Notes under the pieces: model-generated | What the model saw: the letters and a program-made list of their open reading frames with translations, nothing else | Told to the model about the DNA's origin: nothing | Databases searched by the model: none | In this document: in pieces, positions 25,705 to 34,985 of the stretch | Position numbering within the stretch: the stretch's first letter is position 1 | Layout: every line of letters begins with the position of its first letter | Translations under genes and position numbers: made by a program | Source of the DNA: Bacillota bacterium | Lineage (GTDB): Bacteria; Bacillota; Clostridia; Saccharofermentanales; Fastidiosipilaceae | Length of the DNA stretch: 64,000 nt | Direction of reading: 5' to 3' | NCBI GenBank assembly: GCA_023420115.1 | Contig: JAEZWR010000048.1 | Location: forward strand, 1 to 64,000

Positions 25705-27123
25705 TTGAAGAATCATAAACGTGAATTCAATTCGAATCAGTCAGCCGAAGAATCAAATATATCAAGTAGTATCGGTGCAAATGTTAGAAGAAGCCAGAAA
25801 AAAATTAAACAACAGAAGGTGGATGACAATACAGTTGATTTCTATTCTTCATTTGAGAACTATAGAGGTAAGTCTTATGAAGAATTAATTTTGTCTGAAG
25901 CTAGTAGTGAGTATGTGCCGATACCTAAGAGAATCAGCAATAAGGAACAACAAACACCATTTAAATTGGTGAAAGTTATTAGATATCTATCGGCGGGAGC
26001 CGCTTTTGTCCTTGTTTTTACTGCACTTATTGCGATGCAACCTTTTAAATTAACAAGGGCGCATCTCAGTGAAGAAGCTAAGACGAAGCAAGAGTCGAAT
26101 GTTAGACCTGCTGTACTGAGATTATCAGATAATGATAGTATTAAATTGCTTGATAGATCTGGTAAAGTTAGCGTTGAGACAGTTGCTAATGAAGAGGCAA
26201 AGAAAGTTAATGTTATTTCTGATTCTGCCGAAGTTTATGCACCTGTTGCTGCAGAATTAAATGTACCTGCACAGACAGTAACATCTGCTGTAACGCCAGA
26301 AGTCAATACAGCTAATATGGCAGAATCTACGACAGCAGTTCCAGTAGTTCAGCCACAACAAAATACTAATACCGCTGATACAAAAGTAGCTTCTGGGATC
26401 AATTCTTCAGTAAATAATGAGAGTACTCAGAGTAATGAGAATCTCAATATCGAAGAAATAAATAGACCAGTCAATGCTGATAGAGTAGCTAATGTAACTG
26501 AACAGCCAGAAGTACCTGCTACAGAGGCTAAAAGTGAATTAGTTACTGATACAGCAAGTACGCAGAGTACGAGTCAAAAGGTGGAAATGACAGAGTCGCC
26601 CACCACTACAACTGAGCCTAAGACAGAAGTTCCTACGACTACTCAGCCACTTGATTATAAGATAAATGGAGATGTTATAGACCTTGACCAATCTTCATCA
26701 TCTTCAAATTCAAAGGGATATAAACATAGTGAAAAAGAAATGAATATGTTATATCACTTAGTAGCTGCAGAAGCTGGTCACGATTGGGATTATAATGGAC
26801 AGCTTAGAATAGCTAGGGTTGTAGCTAATCGACTTAATTCTGGACGATATGGCAATACCTTGGAAGACGTAATCACATATCCCAAACAGTTTACACCAGT
26901 TGAAGATGGGACATATATGAGTCGTCAGCCATCCGAGATTCAAATCAAGGCTGCTCAGGATGCGATGAATGGTGCTGGAAGCGATATATTTGATGATAAG
27001 GTAATTGGTTTCTGTACAAAAGAATGTTATGAAACTAATCCATATTTCCGAGACGAAACACAACTCAAAGTAGTTGAAGAATATAACGGTGTTGTTTTCT
27101 TTAAGTTCGCCTGGGATGATTAA
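25705..27123 (+). CDS. Membrane-anchored SleB/CwlJ-type cell-wall hydrolase
   Basis: TTG 25705 has AAGGAGG 6 bases upstream. The 472 residues have a cytoplasmic N-terminus (~90), one membrane helix (about 93-112), and a long Thr/Gln/Glu/Pro-rich extracellular linker with many TT and PTT runs (about 150-335). The SleB-like hydrolase domain follows (about 340-472), with the conserved Glu in VAAEAG (E356) and RVVANRLNSGRYG. The family cleaves peptidoglycan. Here it is probably vegetative, since no sporulation genes are seen. It is followed by a strong terminator. Confidence 0.85.
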   Translation: MKNHKREFNSNQSAEESNISSSIGANVRRSQKKIKQQKVDDNTVDFYSSFENYRGKSYEELILSEASSEYVPIPKRISNKEQQTPFKLVKVIRYLSAGAAFVLVFTALIAMQPFKLTRAHLSEEAKTKQESNVRPAVLRLSDNDSIKLLDRSGKVSVETVANEEAKKVNVISDSAEVYAPVAAELNVPAQTVTSAVTPEVNTANMAESTTAVPVVQPQQNTNTADTKVASGINSSVNNESTQSNENLNIEEINRPVNADRVANVTEQPEVPATEAKSELVTDTASTQSTSQKVEMTESPTTTTEPKTEVPTTTQPLDYKINGDVIDLDQSSSSSNSKGYKHSEKEMNMLYHLVAAEAGHDWDYNGQLRIARVVANRLNSGRYGNTLEDVITYPKQFTPVEDGTYMSRQPSEIQIKAAQDAMNGAGSDIFDDKVIGFCTKECYETNPYFRDETQLKVVEEYNGVVFFKFAWDD

Positions 27124-27156
27124 ATGACAATAATTTAAATTAGATTCGAATTGATA

Positions 27157-27191
27157 AGGAGAGCGGGTATGATGCCCGCCCTCCTTTTTTT
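27157..27191 (+). terminator. Terminator after the SleB-like gene
   Basis: AGGAGxGCGGG pairs with CCCGCxCTCCT (one internal mismatch) around TATGATG, followed by seven T. Confidence 0.9.
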
Positions 27192-27207
27192 GTAGATAAG
27201 TTGTCTA

Positions 27208-27240
27208 TAAAAAAGCACTTCCCGTGATAGAAAGTGCCTT
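27208..27240 (-). terminator. Terminator of the mrp gene
   Basis: On the minus strand GCACTT pairs with AAGTGC (27215-27220 with 27232-27237), followed by a run of six T. It lies just after the stop at 27265. Confidence 0.75.
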
Positions 27241-27264
27241 ATTTTAATTAAGCTATTTTAATTG

Positions 27265-28140
27265 TTATTTGATGCATTTTTGTAAGATAGCATCTGTGAT
27301 CGAGTCTAGTGCTGAAGTGTCGACAAGTTCTATTGCACCGCAGTCCATAGCTGAGGCAATTGTGGGGTCAATGGGAAGTGAAGCAAAAGCAGGAATCTTA
27401 TTTTCTTTTGCATATTCTTCGGCGTGGCTTTTGCCAAAAATATTATGAACTTTTCCGCAATCAGGACAACGGAAAGAACTCATATTTTCTACCAGTGCTA
27501 GGGTCTCAATATTCATTTTATCAGCCATACGTATTGCCTTGGTTACTATCATAGATACTAGATCTTGAGGGCTAGTTACAGCTACGGCTAGACTGACTGG
27601 AAGTGACTGGAATACAGTAAGTGGAACATCTCCTGTACCAGGAGGCATATCAACTAGAAGAAAATCTAATTCATCCCAATAGCTATCGGTCCAGAATTGT
27701 CTGACTAGATTGGCGATGACGGGACCTCTCCATACTACTGGATCTCTAGGATCTTCTACCATAAGATTTACGGATAGAACCTTAATCCCTGTCTTGCTCT
27801 CTTGAGGTAACATTCCAGCTTCAACTTGGATAATTTGTCCACTAACGTTAAATGCTTTTGGGATGGATGGACCAGTTATGTCAGCATCCAAAATTCCGCA
27901 ACGATATCCATGACGCTGAAGAGATACGGCAAGCATTGAAGTTACTGAACTCTTGCCTACGCCACCTTTACCACTCATTACAGCAATAACATTTTTAATT
28001 CTATTTGCGCTATTAGTTTCTAATTGTTGAATTGCTGACTTACCTTTTTCGGCAAGGTACTGAGCAGCCTTTTCTTTTAATTCTTTTTCTCTCTTAGCTC
28101 TAGCTTCAGGGTCATGAAGAAAGGATAAGTCTCGTTCCAT
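27265..28140 (-). CDS. mrp: Mrp/NBP35-family Fe-S carrier ATPase
   Basis: The 291 residues carry the deviant Walker A motif MSGKGGVGKSSV, the D-A-D-I-T-G-P switch segment and LVDMPPGTGD. A CPDC pair near the C-terminus matches the Mrp Fe-S ligand motif. An N-terminal helical stretch precedes the ATPase core. Members assemble or carry Fe-S clusters for target proteins in the cytoplasm. RBS AGGAG lies 5-10 bases before the start. It is a single gene convergent with the SleB-like gene. Confidence 0.93.
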   Translation of the reverse strand: MERDLSFLHDPEARAKREKELKEKAAQYLAEKGKSAIQQLETNSANRIKNVIAVMSGKGGVGKSSVTSMLAVSLQRHGYRCGILDADITGPSIPKAFNVSGQIIQVEAGMLPQESKTGIKVLSVNLMVEDPRDPVVWRGPVIANLVRQFWTDSYWDELDFLLVDMPPGTGDVPLTVFQSLPVSLAVAVTSPQDLVSMIVTKAIRMADKMNIETLALVENMSSFRCPDCGKVHNIFGKSHAEEYAKENKIPAFASLPIDPTIASAMDCGAIELVDTSALDSITDAILQKCIK

Positions 28141-28375
28141 ATTTACTCCTTTAAGTAATTATTTGTATAGATTTATTATATCTTTTTTTCTTGAATTTTT
28201 ATGATTAGATGATACAGAATCAAGTACTAAAAGATGCGCAGCTTTTTTAAATTGAAAATTTCAAATAAATCTTGCCTAATGATTATTACTGTTTCTATGT
28301 TTTGCGTATATAATAGTAGCTGTTATTTCATGAAGAATATCTAATTATAGTAATTATGAAAAATTGGGAGCTAAA

Positions 28376-29773
28376 ATGGATTTTAATAGGAAGAACTTCA
28401 AATATATTGTAGAACTTTTGGTTCTTGCATTTGTTCTTTATTGGTTAGCACAGAACTTGACTATAGTTCCACTCATGATCAATCAAATTTTTAATATGAT
28501 GGCTCCATTGATAATTGGAATTCTTCTCGGATTTATTATCAATATTCCAACTGCAGCTATTGAGAATTCTTTACTTAATATACCTTGGGGTAAATATGAT
28601 AAATATAGGGTTAAGTTAAAAAGACCCTTAAGTTTGCTTTGTGGTTTGATAATTGTATTTGGTATTGTCGCTCTTGTATTAATTTTAGTTTTACCAGAGC
28701 TTCAAAATACAATTCGACTCTTGGCTACAAATTTACCATCATTTTTTTCCAAAGGGGAAGAGTATATAAATCAGTTCTTAGATAAACATCCTGAAATCTC
28801 GACCGCAGTGAGCGCTTCGAACCTGCAAATCGATAAGCTAAGTAATATCTTATTAAATAGAGTTCAGAATTTTGCTACTCAATCATTAAATACAACAGTT
28901 AATTTCTTATTTGCTGTGATTAATAGCTTCTTTTTATTCCTACTTGGCATGATACTAGCTATATATGGAAGTTTGTGCAAAGAACAATTAGGCTTTGCAG
29001 CACGCAAACTTTGTTATGCATTTATGCCAGAACGCAAGGCTGAGAAATTTATAGAGGTAATCAGTTTTAGTGTTGAGACATTTACTAGATATATTTCAGC
29101 CCAAGTTATGGAGGCGATGATACTAGGCTCTCTTGTTTTTCTTGCTCTTACTGTCTTTGCTTTTCCATATGCACTAATTATTTCTGCATTTGTTACCTTA
29201 TGTGCATTGATTCCTATTTTTGGTATTTACATTTCTGGAGTTCTAGGGGCATTCTTAATTCTTATTATTGATCCATCTAGGGTGTTACCTTTTTTAATCT
29301 TACTTTTGATTATTCAGCAATTTGAAGGGAATATTATTTATCCACATGTAGTAGGAAATAAAGTTGGACTTCCGCCGATTCTTGTTATAGCTTCAGTTAT
29401 TTTAGGTGGTCGTATGTTTGGCTTCTTGGGTTTGCTATTATGTGTTCCATTTACGTCGGTGGCATATTCGCTAATAAAATACAATGCTAGCAAGAGAGTT
29501 GATAGCAAAAGTATAGGACCAGAAAAATATGCTGCTTCAGTTAATTTAGAGCTCCTCTATGAACAAATGACTGAAATAGAAAGTTCTGATGGAGAAGTGT
29601 TTAGACAGGCTCAGAATAAAAGGGATTCTTTGATTCGTTATAAACGCTTAATAGATAAGCAGGGGAATGAGCAGGAATTAAAATTTATGATTCCAGTTAA
29701 GAAGAGAATCTTAAAATTTTATTCAAAAGTAAAAGTGAAAATATTTAGAAAGCAAGATAAGAAAAAAGAATAG
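28376..29773 (+). CDS. AI-2E family transporter (PF01594-type permease)
   Basis: ATG 28376 is preferred because GGGAG (28366-28370) lies between the upstream TTG and this ATG. The ~465 residues contain seven or eight membrane helices and the family's C-terminal PxLxGxxxG-rich core (VVGNKVGLPPILVIASVILGG region). A basic cytoplasmic tail of ~90 residues follows. The substrate is unknown; family members include sodium/proton antiporters and a claimed AI-2 exporter. No autoinducer genes are nearby. Confidence 0.85.
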   Translation: MDFNRKNFKYIVELLVLAFVLYWLAQNLTIVPLMINQIFNMMAPLIIGILLGFIINIPTAAIENSLLNIPWGKYDKYRVKLKRPLSLLCGLIIVFGIVALVLILVLPELQNTIRLLATNLPSFFSKGEEYINQFLDKHPEISTAVSASNLQIDKLSNILLNRVQNFATQSLNTTVNFLFAVINSFFLFLLGMILAIYGSLCKEQLGFAARKLCYAFMPERKAEKFIEVISFSVETFTRYISAQVMEAMILGSLVFLALTVFAFPYALIISAFVTLCALIPIFGIYISGVLGAFLILIIDPSRVLPFLILLLIIQQFEGNIIYPHVVGNKVGLPPILVIASVILGGRMFGFLGLLLCVPFTSVAYSLIKYNASKRVDSKSIGPEKYAASVNLELLYEQMTEIESSDGEVFRQAQNKRDSLIRYKRLIDKQGNEQELKFMIPVKKRILKFYSKVKVKIFRKQDKKKE

Positions 29774-29956
29774 TGGTGACGGTAATAAGTAACGATTGAT
29801 TATTGCTTGATCTTGAATTTTAAAGAACGTAATGAGTTATTATAATTTTTTCTCATATATTCTTTTTATGAGAATTCATTCCATTAATAAATTGTGAAAT
29901 TGCTCATAAAATAATTAGATTACTAGTAAAGACGACAATGGCTATTAAATTATCAG

Positions 29957-29985
29957 TTGAAAAAGGCGGGTAACTGCATTAAAAT
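29957..29985 (+). promoter_or_regulatory. Promoter of gap
   Basis: TTGAAA (29957-29962), a 17-bp spacer and TAAAAT (29980-29985) precede gap. A perfect 6-bp hairpin CTTCAC-TTG-GTGAAG (30024-30038) lies just before the AGGAGG ribosome site and may stabilise the mRNA 5' end. Confidence 0.6.
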
Positions 29986-30054
29986 AATTTGTGGCTGTAA
30001 AGTCAATTTAATTGGATCTTTTGCTTCACTTGGTGAAGAGATTAGGAGGATAAA

Positions 30055-31122
30055 ATGGCAATTAAAGTAGGAATTAACGGTTTTGGTCGTATTGGCCGTC
30101 TAGTTTTCCGCGCTTTGTATGATCAGGGCTTACTAGGTAAGGAAGTTGACGTTGTCGCAGTAACAGATATGTCAACTGATGCTTCATACTTCGCATATCA
30201 GCTAAAGTATGATTCAACACAGGGTCGTTTAGATTGTGAAGTTACATCTAAGAAGAGCTCTCCAGACTTGGAAGAAGATGATATCTTCGTTGTAGATGGT
30301 CACGAAACACGTTGCATCATGGCTGAGCGCGAGTGCAAGAATCTGCCTTGGAAGGAACTAGGTGTTGACTATGTAATCGAGTCAACAGGTATCTTCACCA
30401 AGAAAGAAGCTGCTGAAGGTCATTTAGAAGCTGGTGCAAAAAAGGTTTTGATCACAGCTCCTGGCAAGGGTGATATGCCTACAATCGTCTTTGGTGTTAA
30501 CCAGGATGTTTATGATCCCAAGAAGGATCACGTTGTTTCCAACGCTTCATGTACAACAAACTGCTTGGCTCCAATTACCTATGTATTACTCAAGAACTTT
30601 GGTATTGAGACAGGACTTATGACCACAATCCATTCATATACTGCTACCCAGAAGACCGTTGACGGTCCTTCAAAGAAAGACTGGCGCGGTGGTCGTGCAG
30701 CAGCAGTTAATATCATTCCTTCAAGTACAGGTGCCGCAAAGGCTGTCGGTCAGGTTCTACCAGAGACCAAAGGTAAATTGACCGGTATGAGCTTCCGCGT
30801 TCCAACCCCAACAGGTTCAGTTGTTGACCTTACACTGACAACAAGTAAGGATACAAGTATTGAAGAAATTGACAAGGCAATGAAAGAAGCTAGCGAAACA
30901 TATCTTAAGAATGTCTTAGGATATAGCAATGATGACTTAGTATCAACAGATATTATTCATGATCGTCGTTCTTCAATTTACGATTCAAAGGCCACACTTG
31001 AAAATAACCTACCAGGTGAGAAGAGATTCTTCAAGGTTGTTTCATGGTATGACAATGAATGGGGTTATTCAAATAGAGTTGTTGATCTTCTCCGTTATAT
31101 GGCGAAGAAAGACGCTGAGTAA
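30055..31122 (+). CDS. gap: Glyceraldehyde-3-phosphate dehydrogenase
   Basis: The 355 residues begin with the NAD-binding IKVGINGFGRIGRLVFRA. The active-site segment SNASCTTNCLAP holds the catalytic Cys and is followed by the conserved HSYTATQ His. The enzyme makes 1,3-bisphosphoglycerate in glycolysis. Codon use is richer in C-ending codons than the rest of the window, as expected for a highly expressed gene. It stands alone between a promoter and a terminator; pgk is not adjacent. Confidence 0.98.
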   Translation: MAIKVGINGFGRIGRLVFRALYDQGLLGKEVDVVAVTDMSTDASYFAYQLKYDSTQGRLDCEVTSKKSSPDLEEDDIFVVDGHETRCIMAERECKNLPWKELGVDYVIESTGIFTKKEAAEGHLEAGAKKVLITAPGKGDMPTIVFGVNQDVYDPKKDHVVSNASCTTNCLAPITYVLLKNFGIETGLMTTIHSYTATQKTVDGPSKKDWRGGRAAAVNIIPSSTGAAKAVGQVLPETKGKLTGMSFRVPTPTGSVVDLTLTTSKDTSIEEIDKAMKEASETYLKNVLGYSNDDLVSTDIIHDRRSSIYDSKATLENNLPGEKRFFKVVSWYDNEWGYSNRVVDLLRYMAKKDAE

Positions 31123-31150
31123 TTTGTTTATTATTTCTCATAAAAGTATA

Positions 31151-31178
31151 AGAGGTAGCTATTGGCTACCTCTTTTTA
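31151..31178 (+). terminator. Terminator after gap
   Basis: AGAGGTAGC pairs perfectly with GCTACCTCT around TATTG, followed by a T-run. Confidence 0.93.
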
Positions 31179-31284
31179 TATTCCTTAACAATTGATAATA
31201 ATTGATATCAATATAAGACTTGATTTTACTAACCTGATTATTTGCTCAATTCAAAAACTGTTTACAAGAATAGTTAGCTTTTAT

Positions 31285-31313
31285 TTGTATGATGACAATT
31301 TCAGTTGTATAAT
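31285..31313 (+). promoter_or_regulatory. Promoter of hpf
   Basis: TTGTAT (31285-31290), a 17-bp spacer and TATAAT (31308-31313) lie 70 bp before the hpf start. Confidence 0.7.
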
Positions 31314-31382
31314 ATGTATACAAATTATTCTTGTGATTGCTTTTATTTATAAAATTTTCACAAGATTAGAGGGAGATCAACT

Positions 31383-31919
31383 ATGAAGATTTTGATTGAT
31401 TGCGAAGGTCTCAAGTTGACAGAAAGAATTGAAGAACGTGTCGAGAAGAAATTGGCAAAATTTCAGCGTTATTTCGATGACAAGGCCGAAATGAGAGTCA
31501 AGTTCAGACCAGAGGGTGCGGAACTTCGTTCGGAGATAACACTCAAAGTTGACAGACATTATTACAGAGCGGAGGCAATTGCACAGCAGACAGATACAGC
31601 ATTTGACATTGCTCTAAATGCTCTGGAGGGTCAGATTCGTAAGCATAAGACTAAGTTCGAAAAGAAAATTAGAGATTATGCTTATATGAAGGATTATCTT
31701 CGTGAACTCAGCACACATTCTGCTGATGATGAAGATGATGAGAGCAAAATAAGATATAAGAAATTCCCGATTTATGCGATGACAGATGAGGAAGCAATTC
31801 TGCAAATGGAAATGCTCGGGCATAGTTTCTTTCTTTTTATTGATCCAGAAACTGGAAAATGTAATGTAGTATATAAAAGAAAGAACAATTCATATGGAAT
31901 TATAGAGCCTGAATACTAA
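31383..31919 (+). CDS. hpf: Ribosome hibernation promoting factor, long form
   Basis: The 178 residues have an N-terminal S30AE domain (about 1-100), which binds the 30S mRNA/tRNA channel. A C-terminal dimerisation domain follows (about 120-178; RYKKFPIYAMTDEEAILQMEMLGHSFFLF in pattern). The long form makes 100S ribosome dimers in stationary phase. ATG 31383 has GAGGGAG upstream. It has its own promoter and terminator. Confidence 0.95.
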   Translation: MKILIDCEGLKLTERIEERVEKKLAKFQRYFDDKAEMRVKFRPEGAELRSEITLKVDRHYYRAEAIAQQTDTAFDIALNALEGQIRKHKTKFEKKIRDYAYMKDYLRELSTHSADDEDDESKIRYKKFPIYAMTDEEAILQMEMLGHSFFLFIDPETGKCNVVYKRKNNSYGIIEPEY

Positions 31920-32045
31920 ATTTCTATATCTTAATACTATATTTTTATATATGTGTGATAAACAAATTAATAATTCATATAGAATATTTCATGGTATAGA
32001 GTGATATTAGTTAATTTAAAGATGATTTAAATGGTTTGATTTATG

Positions 32046-32074
32046 AGGGAGGAGCATTTGCTTCTCCCTTTTTA
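32046..32074 (+). terminator. Terminator after hpf
   Basis: A 10-bp stem (AGGGAGGAGC with GCTTCTCCCT, one G-U) with an ATTT loop is followed by TTTTT. Confidence 0.9.
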
Positions 32075-32198
32075 TAAAAAATTATGAATTAGTTAATACA
32101 AGATAAGTTAGGGTTAAGGAAAAGTTTACCTGATACATTTTTAAAAATGGTATTATTAGACAAAATTTCTTAACGTGGGGAAGATTGACTAGAGGCCT

Positions 32199-34877
32199 AT
32201 GTTTGATGAACTTAATAGTTTATTTAATATGAATGATGAGGATAGTTCTAATAATATTGGAAGCTTTGAAATGCTTGATAATGTAGATAGATCTACGAGT
32301 GATAGACCAGCTTGGTCTGAGCCTAGAACTTTTACAGAAGGTCTTAATAAGGAGCAAAAGGAGGCTGTGGAACATCTTGATGGGCCTCTTCTTATTTTGG
32401 CAGGCGCTGGCTCAGGTAAGACCAGGGTTATTACACATAGGATTGCCAGATTGGTTGAGTATCATGGAGTTCCTATTCGCAACATACTAGCTGTTACCTT
32501 TACGAACAAGGCTGCAAGTGAGATGAGAGAACGAGTTGAGAAATTATTAGGTACGAGTACTAGGCAATTATTTATTGGCACTTTCCATTCTCTTATGTCA
32601 AGAATTCTTCGTATGCACGCTGAAGCTATTGGGTTTAATCAACATTTTTTGATAGTAGATAGGGATGGTCAGCTTAAGGTAATAGATGAAATTTTGAAAA
32701 ATAATAAATTCCAGACGGATCTGGGAACGGCTAAGGATATTATCAATTTTATATCTTCAATGAAATCAAAATTAGTTACAGCGGAAGAACTTCAATCAAA
32801 TTATCAGTCAAATATTAAATATTTGGAGTTAGCAAATGTCTATGCTATGTATCAAGCTGAACTTAGTAAATTGAATTCGATGGATTTTGATGATATTTTG
32901 GTTTTTGCAGTCAAATTATTTGAGACAAGAACAGATATTCTCAAAATATATATGAATAGATTTCAATATATAATGGTTGATGAGTATCAAGATACCAATC
33001 ATGTGCAATATAGAATTATTGAGCTTCTTAGTGGAGCGCATCATAACATCTGTGTAGTGGGTGATGACGATCAATCTATCTATTCTTTTCGTGGAGCAGA
33101 TATGGAGAATATCCTGAGTTTCGAGCATAGTTTCCCAAATTGTAAGGTCATCAAATTAGAACAGAATTATCGTTCTAGTCAAAATATATTAACTGCAGCC
33201 AATCATTTGATCTCTAAAAATAAGAAGCGAAAGGCAAAAGCACTTTGGACAGATGCTGGTGATGGGGAACTCATTGAATATAGACAATGTGCAGATCAAT
33301 ATGGAGAAGGTGACTTCATCGCTCGAGAGATTGATAAATTAAAATCCTCCGGAGTCAAGTATTCTGATATTTCTATCTTATATAGAAATAATGCTTTGAC
33401 AAGACATGTTGAGAAGGCTCTTACACAGAGAGGAATTCCATTCGCCATATACGGTGGTTTACGATTCTTGGATCGTAAAGAAATAAAAGATCTTCTCGCT
33501 TATTTGAATTTAATAGTTGATCCTCAGAATAATATTTCATTCAATAGAGTAATTAATATTCCCAGAAGAGGAATAGGTCAGAAAAGTATTGATGAAATAG
33601 ATAGGATAGCTAGGCATTATGGAAAGTCATATCTTGAAGTAGCCTACCATGCAAGTAGCTTTGATTCTCTCAGTAGAAACTCTGCTAAATTAGAAAATTT
33701 TGCCAAATTGATTTTGAATTTCAGAAAACGTCTATTCTCAGATAGCGATAACCTTGCCGAGTTCGTTTCCTTAGTACAGGAAAAAACTGGACTTATAGAT
33801 TGGTACTTGGATGAGAAAAATAGTAAGAGCATTGAAGAAAGTAATAATAGGATAGAGAACTTGAGAGAGTTTTTATCAGATACACTGGAGTTTATAGAGA
33901 ATGCTTCTGAAGAAATTTTACCAAGTTTTACAGATGAAGAACTTGAGTTTATTCAAGATGAAGGTGAGAAGCAAAGATTATATAAGCAGAAAGAATTTAT
34001 TAATTCAATTAATAATGATTTAGCTAGTGCTGATGGAAAGGCTAAAGAAGATTCAAAAGAGACAAAAGATAATCTTAAAGGCTTGAAAACATCAAAGAAT
34101 TTTATATTGCTTTGTTCTTATCTTGAACATGCAAGTCTTGCGACGTCCAATGACAAGGATAAGCCAGAAATTGAAAAGGTTAGTTTAAGTACAGTTCACA
34201 GTGCTAAGGGACTTGAATATGAGTATGTATTTCTAATCGGTTTTGAGGAGGAGATATTTCCATCTGCTCAGAGTTTGAATATTGAAAATGGGATAGAAGA
34301 AGAAAGAAGATTGGCATATGTTGCAATAACCAGAGCTAAGAAAAAATTGTATATATGTTCAACAGAACAACGTCTTCTTTATGGTAGAACGAGTCATTGT
34401 ATGGTATCACGATTTTTATCTGAAATTCCAGATGAAGTAGTAAACTACACAGGGACAAAAGTATTCAGATTTAATGACAAAAAGGACATATTCTCAAAAA
34501 GTCCATTTGATACTGATTTTTCGACATCATATGGGACATCTTATTTTTCTTCGTCTAGAGGAGATTTATCATATAAGAAAAAAGAAGCAGATGCTTATTT
34601 ACTTTCTAAGAGTAAATCTCTAGACTCTGGGAATCTGGAGAAAGAACTCAAACGAGCAATAAGTACAGGTAAAGCTATACATAAGATTGATGATAGTGCT
34701 ATTAATTACATTAGTACTAAGGACGTGGTAAAAGGACTCAAAGTTAGACATGCAAGATATGGTGTAGGTGAGATTATAGATAGCGATAAAGTTGCGAATG
34801 ATATTGTCGTAACAGTAAAATTTTCAGTTGGTGCGAAACGACTAGTCTTAAAAAATGCTAAGCTACAAAAGGCATAA
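32199..34877 (+). CDS. pcrA: UvrD/PcrA-type superfamily 1 DNA helicase
   Basis: The 892 residues have an acidic N-terminal extension (~45), LNKEQKEAV, Walker A AGAGSGKTR, VDEYQDTN (DExx), GDDDQSIYSFRGA, QNYRSS, TVHSAKGLEYE and the final VAITRAKK motif. A Tudor-like C-terminal region (VRHARYGVGEI) resembles the PcrA RNA polymerase-binding module. It unwinds DNA 3' to 5' in repair. An inserted Lys/Glu/Asp-rich stretch (about residues 580-640) makes it longer than the usual ~730. The ribosome site is only a GAGG close to the ATG. Confidence 0.94.
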   Translation: MFDELNSLFNMNDEDSSNNIGSFEMLDNVDRSTSDRPAWSEPRTFTEGLNKEQKEAVEHLDGPLLILAGAGSGKTRVITHRIARLVEYHGVPIRNILAVTFTNKAASEMRERVEKLLGTSTRQLFIGTFHSLMSRILRMHAEAIGFNQHFLIVDRDGQLKVIDEILKNNKFQTDLGTAKDIINFISSMKSKLVTAEELQSNYQSNIKYLELANVYAMYQAELSKLNSMDFDDILVFAVKLFETRTDILKIYMNRFQYIMVDEYQDTNHVQYRIIELLSGAHHNICVVGDDDQSIYSFRGADMENILSFEHSFPNCKVIKLEQNYRSSQNILTAANHLISKNKKRKAKALWTDAGDGELIEYRQCADQYGEGDFIAREIDKLKSSGVKYSDISILYRNNALTRHVEKALTQRGIPFAIYGGLRFLDRKEIKDLLAYLNLIVDPQNNISFNRVINIPRRGIGQKSIDEIDRIARHYGKSYLEVAYHASSFDSLSRNSAKLENFAKLILNFRKRLFSDSDNLAEFVSLVQEKTGLIDWYLDEKNSKSIEESNNRIENLREFLSDTLEFIENASEEILPSFTDEELEFIQDEGEKQRLYKQKEFINSINNDLASADGKAKEDSKETKDNLKGLKTSKNFILLCSYLEHASLATSNDKDKPEIEKVSLSTVHSAKGLEYEYVFLIGFEEEIFPSAQSLNIENGIEEERRLAYVAITRAKKKLYICSTEQRLLYGRTSHCMVSRFLSEIPDEVVNYTGTKVFRFNDKKDIFSKSPFDTDFSTSYGTSYFSSSRGDLSYKKKEADAYLLSKSKSLDSGNLEKELKRAISTGKAIHKIDDSAINYISTKDVVKGLKVRHARYGVGEIIDSDKVANDIVVTVKFSVGAKRLVLKNAKLQKA

Positions 34878-34985
34878 ATAATCTTCTGAAGATAATTTGT
34901 TGTACTAAATTATTTTCAATAAATCATACTTGTAAATTTTGAAAGTGCTAGTGCTTATGCTTGTTAACTCAAAAAAGGGGTGCTG